A DNA stretch of 43,181 bases from Actinomycetes bacterium (GCA_025964615.1 JAOPYM010000101.1:1-43181), one strand, 5' to 3'. Shown: positions 14,641 through 22,959, counted from the stretch's first letter. Translations and numbers: made by a program. Notes: a model not told the origin generated them from the letters alone.

Positions 14641-15824
14641 CCCGGCGATTCGCGGCCGTACTGGCGGTCGGGCTCACCGTCTCGCTCGCCCCGGTCGTCC
14701 CGGCACATGCGGACTCGACCGCCTGGGCCAGGCAACTGCTGACCGATCTGACCTCGGCATGGCAGGTCACCAAGGGCCGGGGGGTGAAGGTCGCCGTGCT
14801 GAGCACCGGGGTGGACTCGAGTGCCGCGGTCGTCGTGGGTCAGAAGGACCTGGTGGGCGGCGCGAACAACCACAAGGCCGTCGGCTCCCTGGTCGCGGCC
14901 ATCATCGCGGGTAGCGGACCCACCCCGAACTCGCCGTTCGCGATCCGTGGGCTGGCGTCAGAGGCGAACATTCTCTCCGTACGGGTCTACCCGGAAATCG
15001 GGGACCCGCAAGGGGACAACTACTTCGCCAGTAACCTTGCCCGCGAGACCCTCGCCCAGGGAATTCGCTATGCCGCGGACCAGGGCGCCGACGTCATCAT
15101 GTCGGACGAGTACTTCTGGGACAACAACAGCAACGACGCCCTGGCCGCGGCCGTTGCGTACGCCCTGGCGAAGGGGTCGGTGGTGGTGGCCGGCAACTAT
15201 TCGATTCCGTCGGATGTCTCCGCCTCGCTCACCTATCCGGCAGCCCTTCCGGGCGTCATCGGCGTGGCTGCGCTCGGCCACGATGGGACACGGGCCAAGG
15301 ATGCGACCACCGCCAACAGCGCGGTCTCCGTCGCCGCGCCCGGGGCCGACGGCAAGTTCACGGCGGTGTGGGACACCATCGCGGCCACCTGCTGGGTGAC
15401 GGCGACGGCGGCGCTCATCCGGGCTGAGCACCCCAAGATGGCGCCCTCGCTGGTGCTGCAGGCGCTCGAGCAGTCGGCCCACCACCCGGCCGGTGGGTAC
15501 AACACCGAGGTCGGGTTCGGGATCATCAATCCCGAAGGGGCGCTGATGGCGGCCCGCACGCTCGCCAAACAGTCGCCGTTCGCTCCGGCGACGGCGGGTG
15601 CGGTCGCCGACCGGACCCGGTTCGGGGGCCCGGTGCCGGGCGACATCGTGGCCGTACGGCATGACCCGTGGCTGTTCGCCGGTTTCGGCGGGCTGATCTG
15701 GGCTGGCTGGCTGGCGCTCGTCGGGGCCATCGCGCTCACGATCCGCCTGCGGCGCCGCCGCAGGATCACAGCGGCCGAGCAGCCGGTCACCGGTTGGGCA
15801 GACGAGGCGTTCTCGCCGGTCTGA
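14634..15824 (+). CDS. Mycosin-like S8 pseudoprotease, catalytic triad lost
   Basis: Membrane-anchored S8-fold protein of 396 residues, paralogue of the protease at 12631. It keeps the signal peptide (about 1-26), fold landmarks and a C-terminal membrane helix (about 350-372) with a basic stop. All three catalytic positions are replaced: AVLDSG is AVLSTG (Ser57 for Asp), the HGT segment reads VGS (Val83 for His), and GTSPAT reads DTIAAT (Ile249 for Ser). The oxyanion-hole Asn188 remains in VVAGNYS. The frame is intact with normal codon usage, so this is a maintained protein and not a decayed gene. A binding or regulatory role is inference. ATG 14634 has AAGGGG upstream. Confidence 0.88.
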   Translation: MLTRRFAAVLAVGLTVSLAPVVPAHADSTAWARQLLTDLTSAWQVTKGRGVKVAVLSTGVDSSAAVVVGQKDLVGGANNHKAVGSLVAAIIAGSGPTPNSPFAIRGLASEANILSVRVYPEIGDPQGDNYFASNLARETLAQGIRYAADQGADVIMSDEYFWDNNSNDALAAAVAYALAKGSVVVAGNYSIPSDVSASLTYPAALPGVIGVAALGHDGTRAKDATTANSAVSVAAPGADGKFTAVWDTIAATCWVTATAALIRAEHPKMAPSLVLQALEQSAHHPAGGYNTEVGFGIINPEGALMAARTLAKQSPFAPATAGAVADRTRFGGPVPGDIVAVRHDPWLFAGFGGLIWAGWLALVGAIALTIRLRRRRRITAAEQPVTGWADEAFSPV

Positions 15825-15835
15825 AGCCCTAGGGG

Positions 15836-15855
15836 CGGGGGTGACCCCACCCCCG
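15836..15855. terminator. Hairpin between convergent genes
   Basis: CGGGGGTG (15836-15843) and CACCCCCG (15848-15855) form an 8-bp stem with a 4-nt loop in the 35-bp gap between the pseudoprotease and the convergent hydrolase. There is no T run, so its efficiency as a terminator is uncertain. Confidence 0.5.
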
Positions 15856-15859
15856 AGGG

Positions 15860-17179
15860 TCAGGTGCAGGCGGGGAAGAAGGCGCGGGTTCCGGTGCCGT
15901 ACGCGGCGGGGTCGCTGAAGCGGCAGCCGAAGCCGGGCGCGGACGGGTCGGCGACGTTGTCACCTGCGGGCTGCTGCCCGGTGGCGACCCAGTGCACGAG
16001 GTCGTCCCAGGCGGTGCCCACTTCGGTCGGCGAGAACTCGCAGTGCTGGGTGGTACGGATCGCCCGCTGGACGACCAGCCCGGAGAGATGGTGCTGTGCC
16101 ACCTTGGCGGCGTACGCCTGCTCCATCGAGAAGGGTACGAACAGGTCGCCGAGTCCGTGCAGGGTCAGTACCGGAGCGGTCGGGGTGCCCTCGATCAGCG
16201 GGACCTGGGACAGGCCGGGGAAGTTCCGTGCGTGCGGGTTGGCGACCGGTACCCGCTGCACGGTCCCGTTGACGTCGACGGGGGAGTTCGGCGCGTACAC
16301 CGTGCCGACGTTGGTGGCCAGCTGCCCGGGGTTCTGCGCCAGGGTCGTGCCGGCGGCGGGTGCGCCGAGACTGAAGACGAAGTCCTTCCAGAACGCGAAC
16401 GACGGGACCGCGCCCGGGCGCGGTCCGCCGGTGCGGTTGATGACGATGGAGCGGAACTGCTTGCCCAGGTCGTTGGTGGTGTCGTGGGCCGGGGTCAGCC
16501 CGGCCAGACCCAGCGCCTGCTCGATGCTGGGTACGGCGTTGGTCGTGTAGTCGGCGGGCGGCGGGTAGGCGGGGATCCCCGCCAGGTCCTGGGCGACCAG
16601 GTTGTAGCTCAGGTAGTAGTCGAAGAGGGTGTCGTCGCCCAGTACCCCGCACATCGGCATGGCGCCCGAGTAGAAGAACGGGTACTGCTCGATGGACCGG
16701 CCGATGACGTGCCCGCCCATCGAGACGCCGACGATGAACCGCTGGGCCGGCCGGGCCACCTGCTTGGCGAAGAGCTCGGCCAGGTCGTGGGTGCCGACCA
16801 CGCCCGCGCGTACGTCGTAACCGTTGTCGTAGTACGACGACGCCGCCCAGGCGTAGCCCTCGTCGAGGAGCTTCTGGCGCAGCCCGTACGGGGGCGGGCC
16901 GACGGTGAGAACTGTGCCCTGGCCCGCGTACCCGTGCGTGTAGAGGACCAGTTTGTGGTTCCAGCCGGGCGGTACCTCGATGTCGTACGCGGCGTGCTCG
17001 TGTACGCCCTGGAAGACATTGGACGGGCTCCCGTGCACGGTCGCGGGGGCGAGCGGCGGGTTGACGATCGTGTATCCGGGCAGTGGCTGGTCGCCGGGGG
17101 TGCCGCCGGCGCGGGCGGCTCCGGTCGAGCCGAGCGCGATGAGGGCCGCGGCTGCGGCCAGGGCGATGAGACGACGCAT
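15860..17179 (-). CDS. Secreted alpha/beta hydrolase
   Basis: Exported esterase/lipase-like enzyme of 439 residues. A signal peptide (about 1-24, ending AARA) leads into an alpha/beta hydrolase domain. The oxyanion-side HGYAG is near residue 82 and the nucleophile elbow GVSMGG gives Ser153. LTLHGLGDLFVP supplies the likely acid Asp, and TTQHCEF the likely His. The substrate is not evident; the size and large lid insertion suit an extracellular esterase or polyester-degrading enzyme rather than a cytosolic one. ATG 17179 has GGAG upstream. The much longer in-frame opening upstream runs over the divergent ATL gene and is not coding. A TetR-style palindrome lies 44 bp upstream. Confidence 0.88.
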   Translation of the reverse strand: MRRLIALAAAAALIALGSTGAARAGGTPGDQPLPGYTIVNPPLAPATVHGSPSNVFQGVHEHAAYDIEVPPGWNHKLVLYTHGYAGQGTVLTVGPPPYGLRQKLLDEGYAWAASSYYDNGYDVRAGVVGTHDLAELFAKQVARPAQRFIVGVSMGGHVIGRSIEQYPFFYSGAMPMCGVLGDDTLFDYYLSYNLVAQDLAGIPAYPPPADYTTNAVPSIEQALGLAGLTPAHDTTNDLGKQFRSIVINRTGGPRPGAVPSFAFWKDFVFSLGAPAAGTTLAQNPGQLATNVGTVYAPNSPVDVNGTVQRVPVANPHARNFPGLSQVPLIEGTPTAPVLTLHGLGDLFVPFSMEQAYAAKVAQHHLSGLVVQRAIRTTQHCEFSPTEVGTAWDDLVHWVATGQQPAGDNVADPSAPGFGCRFSDPAAYGTGTRAFFPACT

Positions 17180-17222
17180 GGGGGGCTCCTTCACACCGTT
17201 CCCCGAGTTACCGAGAGCACAT

Positions 17223-17236
17223 ACCGACCAGTCGGT
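17223..17236. promoter_or_regulatory. TetR-type operator-like palindrome
   Basis: ACCGAC-CA-GTCGGT, perfect 6-bp arms, lies between the hydrolase and the divergent ATL gene. This ACCGAC/GTCGGT form is common among TetR-family operators. No TetR gene is adjacent, so the regulator may be encoded elsewhere. Confidence 0.45.
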
Positions 17237-17314
17237 TTCGTGAAGAGCAATACGGTGGCCACTTCTGGCCCGGATCAGTTGGTCGTGGCCTGCGTGGCGG
17301 GCAGAATCGGCGAG

Positions 17315-17641
17315 ATGCACGGAGATCCGGATGAGTACGCCGAGCGGGTGCTCGAGGTGGTGGAGCGCATACCGTCCGGGCGGGTGATGTCGTACGGCGA
17401 TGTGGCCGAGTACGTGGGGCAGGGCGGTCCCCGGCAGGTCGGCCGGGTGTTGTCGACGTGGGGCGGCGGGGTGCCGTGGTGGCGGGTGATCCGCGCGGAC
17501 GGCGGCCTGCTGCCCGGCCATGAGCGGCGGGCGCTCGCGCGCTACGCCGAGGAGGGCACCCCGCTGCGCCCCGGCGGGCTCAAGGTCGACATGCGCCAGG
17601 CACGCTGGGACGGGACGCACGAATCGGGTGACACCGCTTGA
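17315..17641 (+). CDS. Alkyltransferase-like protein (ATL), MGMT family
   Basis: DNA-lesion recognition protein of 108 residues that binds O6-alkylguanine and flags it for nucleotide excision repair instead of reversing it (family knowledge). The winged-helix region of MGMT is present (IPSGRVMSYGDVAEYVG, PRQVGRVLS). The active-site PCHR is replaced by PWWRV, the hallmark of ATL proteins: the acceptor cysteine is gone. The C-terminal PLRPGGLKVDMRQARW is also typical. The ATG at 17315 gives the usual length. It is divergent from the secreted hydrolase. It adds to the DNA repair genes of this window. Confidence 0.92.
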   Translation: MHGDPDEYAERVLEVVERIPSGRVMSYGDVAEYVGQGGPRQVGRVLSTWGGGVPWWRVIRADGGLLPGHERRALARYAEEGTPLRPGGLKVDMRQARWDGTHESGDTA

Positions 17642-17720
17642 TCATCGTCAGCTGACTCGGGAACCGCCGAGCACCTTGTCCGGCTCGCCGCCGACCGGTT
17701 CCGCCGTACGACGCCCTGGG

Positions 17721-18476
17721 TCAGTCAACCGGCGTGAGGACGGGCCGCTTGGCGGTGATGCCGTCGCCGGACGAGCGGCCGCGCAGCCGCCGGCCCACCC
17801 AGGGGGCGAGGTGGCCGCGCGCCCAGTTCAGGTGCCAGAGCGCCATGGCGCTGCGGCCCACGTCGGGCAGCGGCGTGAGGGGCTCGCGCCAGTCGTCGCC
17901 GACCGGGACCCGCAGGGTCTCCAGCACGCTGAGGGCCAGCCGCCGGTGGCCCTCCGGGGACATGTGCAGCCGGTCGGCGCCCCACATCCGCCAGTCCTTC
18001 AGCACCCACATCGCCCACTGGTCCACCACGTAGGCGCCCCGGTCGGCGGCGATGGCCCGCAGGTTCTCGTTGAACAGTGCGACGCGGCCCCTGGTGTGCT
18101 TGATGATCGGGCTGCCGATCGGATCGACCCCGGCGAAGAGGATCACGTCGGCACCGTCGGCCCTGAGCCGGTCAACGGCCCCGTCGAGCCGGAGCGACAG
18201 GGTGTCCACGTCGATGCCGGGCCGGAGCAGGTCGTTGCCGCCGCCCGACATGGACACCAGATCCGGCCTCAGCTCCAATGCCTCCGGGATCTGCTCGTCG
18301 ATGATCGAGTCGAGCACCCTGCCGCGGATCGCCAGGTTGGCGTACGTGAAGTCCGGCGTCCGTGCGGCCAGTGCCTGCGCGGTCCGGTCCGCCCAGCCCC
18401 GCCAGCCGCCGCCCGGGTACGGGTCGCCGAGACCCTCGGTGAAGGAGTCGCCGATGGCGACATAGCGCGTCCATGC
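17721..18476 (-). CDS. SGNH/GDSL hydrolase family protein
   Basis: Esterase-type hydrolase of 251 residues with all four SGNH blocks. Block I is GDSFTEG (Ser12), block II has Gly in IRGRVLD, block III is GGGND (Asn82), and block V is DRLHMSPEGH with the catalytic Asp/His. There is no signal peptide or membrane helix, so it is cytosolic; the substrate is unknown. Two starts are possible. ATG 18476 (MAWTRYVAIGDS) fits the family and lies seven bases after a -10-like TAGCAT, which suggests leaderless translation. ATG 18488 would add four residues and also lacks a ribosome site. Confidence 0.88.
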   Translation of the reverse strand, partial: AWTRYVAIGDSFTEGLGDPYPGGGWRGWADRTAQALAARTPDFTYANLAIRGRVLDSIIDEQIPEALELRPDLVSMSGGGNDLLRPGIDVDTLSLRLDGAVDRLRADGADVILFAGVDPIGSPIIKHTRGRVALFNENLRAIAADRGAYVVDQWAMWVLKDWRMWGADRLHMSPEGHRRLALSVLETLRVPVGDDWREPLTPLPDVGRSAMALWHLNWARGHLAPWVGRRLRGRSSGDGITAKRPVLTPVD

Positions 18477-18537
18477 CATGGGCGTCATGCTAAGTGAGCT
18501 GCTGAAATGGCCTGACCCGTTGGTCCCGGGAGGGAGA

Positions 18538-18570
18538 TGCGGGACGGAGGTTCTCGCCGTCCGTCCCGCA
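18538..18570. terminator. Hairpin in the divergent gap before the HNH gene
   Basis: TGCGGGACGGA (18538-18548) pairs with TCCGTCCCGCA (18560-18570), a perfect 11-bp stem with an 11-nt loop and only a short T stretch after it. It sits between divergent genes, where a terminator has no obvious client, so it may insulate or attenuate, or be a relic of an insertion boundary. Confidence 0.45.
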
Positions 18571-18604
18571 CCTTTATGCCGGGGGAATTACCCCCTAGCA
18601 TTAC

Positions 18605-18624
18605 TTATCATAACCGTTTGATAA
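18605..18624. promoter_or_regulatory. AT-rich inverted repeat upstream of the HNH gene
   Basis: TTATCA-N8-TGATAA stands in an unusually AT-rich stretch (about 18590-18640) ahead of the DUF222-HNH gene. It has operator-like geometry. A -10-like TATGGT at 18727-18732, six bases before the ATG at 18739, marks the probable promoter further down. Confidence 0.35.
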
Positions 18625-18738
18625 CTCTCCGAAACATTGATCTTGGGCTCACACCCAGACGCCGGGCTTCCCCGTCTGCAGGTGGCTTCTCTTCGATCAT
18701 GCTTCGATTCTGTCAGTGGGTCTGACTATGGTTTAGGT

Positions 18739-20187
18739 ATGCGGTCAAGCCGGGGTCTTGGGTCGGTCTCCACTGGGGAGCTGGTGGAGTCGGTGGCGGC
18801 TGAACTGCTGGAGTTGGCGAATCGGGAGTTCGGGGAGTCGGCGGCCGAGTGCCTGGAGCTGGCGGAGTTGCTGGGGGCGGCGCTGGATGTGGGCGAGGCC
18901 GCGCTGGCTGCTCTCGTCGGAGCCCTGGACAGGGCGGGGGAGGCGTCGAGGCAGTCGTATGCGGGGACGCGGGGGTTTTTGAAGGTTGCGTTAGGGATGA
19001 AGACGGGCCGGGCTGATGAGCGGTTGACGGTGGCGCGGCAGTTGCCGCGTCTGGCGCGTACGGCGAAGCTGGTCGCCTGTGGTGGGCTTTCGTTCGGGTA
19101 TGCCGCGGCGATCTGCGAGGCCGTGGACCGGTTGAGCGACGAGGACGCCGTCAAGGCCGAGGACATTCTGCTGGGGATGGTGGCCGAAGGGCTGTCGGTC
19201 AGGCATGTCGCCAAGGCCGGGGTACGGATCAAGGACGTCATCGACGAGAGGGATGGGACCGAGCCCGAGCCGCCGGACGCTCTGCGCGGTGACCGGTCGT
19301 GGTTGCAGTTGTCGAAGTCGTTGCGGGGCGGCGCGTTCGTGAAGGGCCGGTTCGGTCCGGAGTTGACGGCTCTGGTGCTGGAGCGGCTGGGCCGGTTGGC
19401 GAAGCCGGCGGGGCCGGAGGACACTCGCGATCACGCCGAGCGGATGGCCGATGCACTGGAGTTGCTGTTGTCGGGTGGGTCGTCGAGCTGGAACGCCACC
19501 CTGGTCATCCGGCTTGAGGAGCAGGAGACCACTTCTGCACGGGACGCCGCCCCTGAGGCCGCCCAGGGGGCTGCTCAGGAGGCTGGGGAGAGGGCGCCGC
19601 AGACCGAGTCCGTTGAGTGGGCGCGGTCTGCCGACGAGGCCGCCGGGGAGTCCGATGCGGTGGGTGAGTCTGCTGGTGGGCGGGGGTTGGTGCGCGGGTT
19701 CCCGGTGTGGCCGTTGGAGGAGCTCGGGGACAACTGGCGGGTGTCGGCGCGGCTAGCCGACGGGACGCCGATCCCGATCGGGCGGGCCCGGCAGATCGCG
19801 CTCAACGCCGGGGTGTCCTTGCTGATGCTGGGCCCCGATGGCATCCCGCTGTACCTGGGTGACAGGGTCCGGTTCGTGACCGCTGGTCAGCGGCGGGTGT
19901 TGAACGCCTTGTACGCGACCTGTGCGTTCGCCGAGTGCGACATTCCGGCTACGTTGTGCGAGATCGACCATGTCGTGAACTTCAGCGACTACCCATTGAC
20001 CGACATCGACCTGCTCGCCCCGTGCTGTTCGTTCCACAACAGGCTGAAGTTCCGCAAGGCCGAGCAGATCTCCACGACCCGGGATGCCCGAGGGCGCTGG
20101 CAGTACCGGATCCAGCGTGCTCGCGGGCTCAGGTTCCGGCGGGCGATCGCACACGCCGATGGGGACACCGAGGCCAGGGCCCCGTGA
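18739..20187 (+). CDS. DUF222 domain HNH endonuclease (13E12-repeat-like family)
   Basis: Protein of 482 residues with the two-part plan of the 13E12-like family. It has an N-terminal helical DUF222 region (about 1-230), a low-complexity Ala/Glu linker (about 255-315), and a C-terminal HNH nuclease motif. The nuclease motif carries CAFAECDIPATLCEIDHV, then LLAPCCSFHNRLKF, with the usual metal-binding Cys pairs and catalytic His. Family members are multi-copy in actinobacteria and are often thought to be mobile; this is family knowledge. Codon use is softer than that of the neighbours (more TTG, GCG and GGG) and the upstream DNA is AT-rich, which suggests acquisition. The ATG at 18739 follows TATGGT by six bases, so the message may be leaderless. 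Confidence 0.85.
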   Translation: MRSSRGLGSVSTGELVESVAAELLELANREFGESAAECLELAELLGAALDVGEAALAALVGALDRAGEASRQSYAGTRGFLKVALGMKTGRADERLTVARQLPRLARTAKLVACGGLSFGYAAAICEAVDRLSDEDAVKAEDILLGMVAEGLSVRHVAKAGVRIKDVIDERDGTEPEPPDALRGDRSWLQLSKSLRGGAFVKGRFGPELTALVLERLGRLAKPAGPEDTRDHAERMADALELLLSGGSSSWNATLVIRLEEQETTSARDAAPEAAQGAAQEAGERAPQTESVEWARSADEAAGESDAVGESAGGRGLVRGFPVWPLEELGDNWRVSARLADGTPIPIGRARQIALNAGVSLLMLGPDGIPLYLGDRVRFVTAGQRRVLNALYATCAFAECDIPATLCEIDHVVNFSDYPLTDIDLLAPCCSFHNRLKFRKAEQISTTRDARGRWQYRIQRARGLRFRRAIAHADGDTEARAP

Positions 20188-20285
20188 CCGGTCCAGTATC
20201 CAAGCCGACAACAGGCCTCATGAGGACGCGGCCTGTGCCGGCATGCCCATAAACCGAGCAAGCATGGCGCACGCCAAGAATGTCC

Positions 20286-21134
20286 CTATGACCTCGCTTG
20301 ACGCGGGGCGGCGAGGTTGTGAGTCGGGAAGGTGCGGAACCGATCGGGGAGGGTGCGGTCGATCGTCCGGATGACCGCGGCGAGGCGGCGCAGTCTGCGT
20401 TCGTCGGCCGAGGTCCAGGGTAGGCCGAACCGTTCCCGCAGTACCGGTGGAAGCGTCCCGGCGGTGATCATCCTGATGAGGTCGGTGGGCGGCGTGGCCA
20501 ACCCTGTCCAGATCGCCGCGGGCAGTGGCCAGCTGGGCGGCGGAGGGAAGGGGCGCCGGTCGAGCCTCAGCAGGAGCCGTACGGTGTCGTTGCACTCGAG
20601 GTGGTTGTCGACCATGTCGGCGAAGTAGCTCTCGAAGTCCCCGACCGAAGCGGGAATGTGCCGGTCGGTGATGCCGAGGACCCCGGCGAGCCCCCTCCAC
20701 TCCTCGTACAGCCCTTGAAGTCGCGCGTCGGTGAGCGGGCGGCCAAGTTGACGCTGGACCTCCACCGCACCCTCGAACAGGGTCGCGTGCACCCACAAAT
20801 AGGCCTCGGGATTGAGGGCGTGGTAGCGGCGTCCGCTGCTGTCGACGCCCTTGATGGACTTGTGCAGCTCGCGCAGTCTCATGGCCTCGGCCAGGCCGGC
20901 CTCCGTACCGTTGTGACCGAGGACCGCGAAAAGCGAACGTGAGGTCCGCCGCAACCGGCCCCAGCGGTCCTGCAGGAAGTCGGAGTGGTCCGCGACCCCT
21001 GCGCCCACCACAGGGTGGGCGACCTGCAGGAGCAGCACCCGGCGGCTGATCAGGGGCAGCCGCCAGTCACCCAGATAGCGCCACGTCAACGAACCGGGCC
21101 CGGGGATGGCGGCAGTCGGGGCGGCGGAGGTCAT
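20286..21134 (-). CDS. MpaB-like oxygenase (DUF2236 family)
   Basis: Protein of about 282 residues in the DUF2236/MpaB family, which includes heme-dependent oxygenases such as rubber oxygenase Lcp; most members have unknown substrates. Landmarks are VLLLQVAHPVVGAGVADHSDF early and EAYLWVHATLFEG centrally, with conserved histidines that are candidate heme ligands. ATG 21134 has GGAG six bases upstream. A GTG at 21182 that overlaps the stop of the upstream VOC gene is the alternative start and would couple the two genes. It forms a minus-strand cluster with the VOC and methyltransferase-like genes. Confidence 0.8.
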   Translation of the reverse strand: MTSAAPTAAIPGPGSLTWRYLGDWRLPLISRRVLLLQVAHPVVGAGVADHSDFLQDRWGRLRRTSRSLFAVLGHNGTEAGLAEAMRLRELHKSIKGVDSSGRRYHALNPEAYLWVHATLFEGAVEVQRQLGRPLTDARLQGLYEEWRGLAGVLGITDRHIPASVGDFESYFADMVDNHLECNDTVRLLLRLDRRPFPPPPSWPLPAAIWTGLATPPTDLIRMITAGTLPPVLRERFGLPWTSADERRLRRLAAVIRTIDRTLPDRFRTFPTHNLAAPRQARS

Positions 21135-21178
21135 CATGATCTCCAGTGAACCACCCTGTTGGCGACTCGCCAAGAAGG

Positions 21179-21664
21179 TCACATGACCTTGTTGCCGTAC
21201 ATCTCTCCGAGCGGGTCGGCGAGGAGCTCCAGCCGGGCGCCGTCGGGGTCGCGGAAGTAGATGGAGGCGTTGCTCTCCATGTGATATTCGATTCCGGCGG
21301 CGGCGAGCTTGCCGCGCAGGTGTTCCCAGCTCTCCCGGGTCACCGAGATGGCGACGTGGTGGAGCCCGCCCAGCACTTCCTGGTATGGGCCGAGGTCCAG
21401 GCCGGGGAGGTCGAAGAAGGCCAGCAGGTTGCCGTTGCCGACATCGAAGAAGAAGTGGTTGGACCCCTTGTAGTCCCGGTTCTCGAAGATCTCGGTGAGC
21501 GGGAACTCCAGCAGCCCCTGGTAGAAGCGGACCGTACGCTCCACGTCCGAGGAGAGCAGCGCGAAGTGGTGTACGCCCCGGGCCGAGCTGGCCGGCCTGT
21601 CCTCCTGCAGATAGGTCGTACGGATCCGTGCGCGCTCGACCTCGATGGCCGCCAGATCGATCAT
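21179..21664 (-). CDS. VOC family (glyoxalase/dioxygenase-like) protein
   Basis: Metal-binding vicinal-oxygen-chelate protein of 161 residues with two beta-alpha-beta-beta-beta modules: GVHHFALLSSDVERTVRFYQ in the first and GLHHVAISVTRESWEHLRGK in the second. The last strand, FRDPDGARLELLAD, carries a likely metal-binding Glu. Such proteins are glyoxalases, dioxygenases or resistance proteins; sequence alone does not tell which. The start ATG 21664 has GAGGTG upstream and lies four bases from the end of the methyltransferase-like gene, so the genes look co-transcribed. Confidence 0.88.
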   Translation of the reverse strand: MIDLAAIEVERARIRTTYLQEDRPASSARGVHHFALLSSDVERTVRFYQGLLEFPLTEIFENRDYKGSNHFFFDVGNGNLLAFFDLPGLDLGPYQEVLGGLHHVAISVTRESWEHLRGKLAAAGIEYHMESNASIYFRDPDGARLELLADPLGEMYGNKVM

Positions 21665-21668
21665 GATG

Positions 21669-22238
21669 TCACCTCACCGGAGGGAGCAACCGTCCCGTAC
21701 GCCCCTGATAGGCGCGGTATTCGTCGCCGAACCCTTCCACCAGCATCGTCTCCTCCACGCGGATGCGCCAGAGGTAGGCGGCGGTGAGCAGCGCGCCGAC
21801 GACCAGCATCGCCGCCCAGCTCCCGATGCCGAGGCAGTAACCGGTCCAGACCAGCAGGCTGCCGGTGTAGCCGGGGTGACGCACCCGGCCGTACGGCCCG
21901 GCCGTGATCAGCTGCTGGCCTTCGGTGGTCCGGAGCGTACGGGTGTAGGACGCGTCGAGAATCCGCATGCTCCAGGCCCGCAGCACCAGGCCACCGGCGA
22001 GCAGGACCACCCCGATCCAGCGCCAGGCGACCGGCACTGTCCCGACGCCGTGCGATCGGAGCGTCTGCGCCACCACCGTCGAGACGATGTACGACCCGAT
22101 CAGCAGGAGGGTGCTGCCCTGGTCGGGCTGCCCACCCTTCCAGGACGCGGTCTCGGCGGAGTCGTGGTGCCGCAGCACGACCTCGTAGAGGATCCACAGC
22201 AGTAGCCCGGCGGTGGCCAGCCAGTTCACGAACGGCAT
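21669..22238 (-). CDS. Isoprenylcysteine carboxyl methyltransferase (ICMT)-like membrane protein
   Basis: Integral membrane protein of 189 residues with about four to five membrane helices and the ICMT/PEMT-type C-terminal cofactor motif: GPYGRVRHPGYTG, later RVEETMLVEGFGDEYRAYQ. Bacterial members are probable S-adenosylmethionine-dependent methyltransferases with unknown small-molecule or lipid substrates. Start MPFVNWLATAG at 22238; no strong ribosome site. Divergent from the zinc-ribbon gene, with a 100-bp gap. It leads the VOC and MpaB-like genes. Confidence 0.85.
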   Translation of the reverse strand: MPFVNWLATAGLLLWILYEVVLRHHDSAETASWKGGQPDQGSTLLLIGSYIVSTVVAQTLRSHGVGTVPVAWRWIGVVLLAGGLVLRAWSMRILDASYTRTLRTTEGQQLITAGPYGRVRHPGYTGSLLVWTGYCLGIGSWAAMLVVGALLTAAYLWRIRVEETMLVEGFGDEYRAYQGRTGRLLPPVR

Positions 22239-22338
22239 GCTTCGGGCATAGCCGTCGGCGGACCTGATCAAACGTGTGCCCGGATTGAGGACGTCTGTGG
22301 GATAGTTTCGCCTTCGTCCTGGAATGATGGAGGGTTTC

Positions 22339-22956
22339 ATGCTGATCATTTTTGGCTGGCGGGTCGTATTTTTCACGATCGGCAAAGGGCTGTTCCACTG
22401 CCCGAGCTGCGGCGGGGACCGCGAATATCGCAGGAGGCAGGGGCGGCGCTTCTTCACGCTCTTCTTCATCCCGGTCATCCCGCTGACCAAGGCCGGTCCC
22501 GAGTTCGTCGAGTGCGACACCTGCCACGGTCGGTACTCGCTGAGCGTGCTGAGCCTGCCGACCGCCGCCGACCTGGCCGCCGTGCCGGCCCGGCTGCTGC
22601 GCACTGCGATCTCCCAGGTCCTGCGGTCCGGTGACGTCACCCATACCGGAGCCAGGGAGCGCACCGTCGCCCTGGTCCGTGCAGCGGGGGACGGCTCCTA
22701 CGACGAGAGCGTGCTCGACGCGGACCTGGTCCGGCCCTTCGACGAGGTCCGCCAGGAGATCGGCCGCTCCTCCGCACAGCTTGCCCCTGAGGCCCGCGAG
22801 CGGTTCTTGCAGCAGGCCGCGGAGATCGCCCTCATCGACGGCCCGCTGACCTTCTCCGAGCGCGAGACTCTCGCCGCCGTTGGCGCCGACCTCACCCTCA
22901 CCCACGTTCAGATCAACGCCGTCATCGAGATCGCCGAGCGCGCCGCCGCCTCCTGA
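22339..22956 (+). CDS. Zinc-ribbon and TerB-like domain protein
   Basis: Protein of 205 residues. The first 75 residues hold a hydrophobic start (MLIIFGWRVVFFTIGKG), a zinc ribbon made by CPSCGG and CDTCHG, and a short hydrophobic stretch between (FFTLFFIPVIPL). The C-terminal half is helical and acidic (about 110-205) and resembles TerB-like domains (LIDGPLTFSERETLAAVG). This architecture occurs in actinobacterial proteins of unknown function. ATG 22339 is chosen because GGAGGG lies just upstream; two ATGs slightly earlier overlap that site. Confidence 0.82.
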   Translation: MLIIFGWRVVFFTIGKGLFHCPSCGGDREYRRRQGRRFFTLFFIPVIPLTKAGPEFVECDTCHGRYSLSVLSLPTAADLAAVPARLLRTAISQVLRSGDVTHTGARERTVALVRAAGDGSYDESVLDADLVRPFDEVRQEIGRSSAQLAPEARERFLQQAAEIALIDGPLTFSERETLAAVGADLTLTHVQINAVIEIAERAAAS

Positions 22957-22959
22957 CGG

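Noticed and set aside
11729-15824. Type VII (ESX) secretion locus
   Set aside because: Only mycosin-like proteins are present; no EccB, EccC, EccD, EccE or WXG100 gene is visible.
15860-17620. Longer start for the secreted hydrolase
   Set aside because: The extension runs across the divergent ATL gene and the operator-like palindrome, and would bury a clear signal peptide 147 residues inside the protein.
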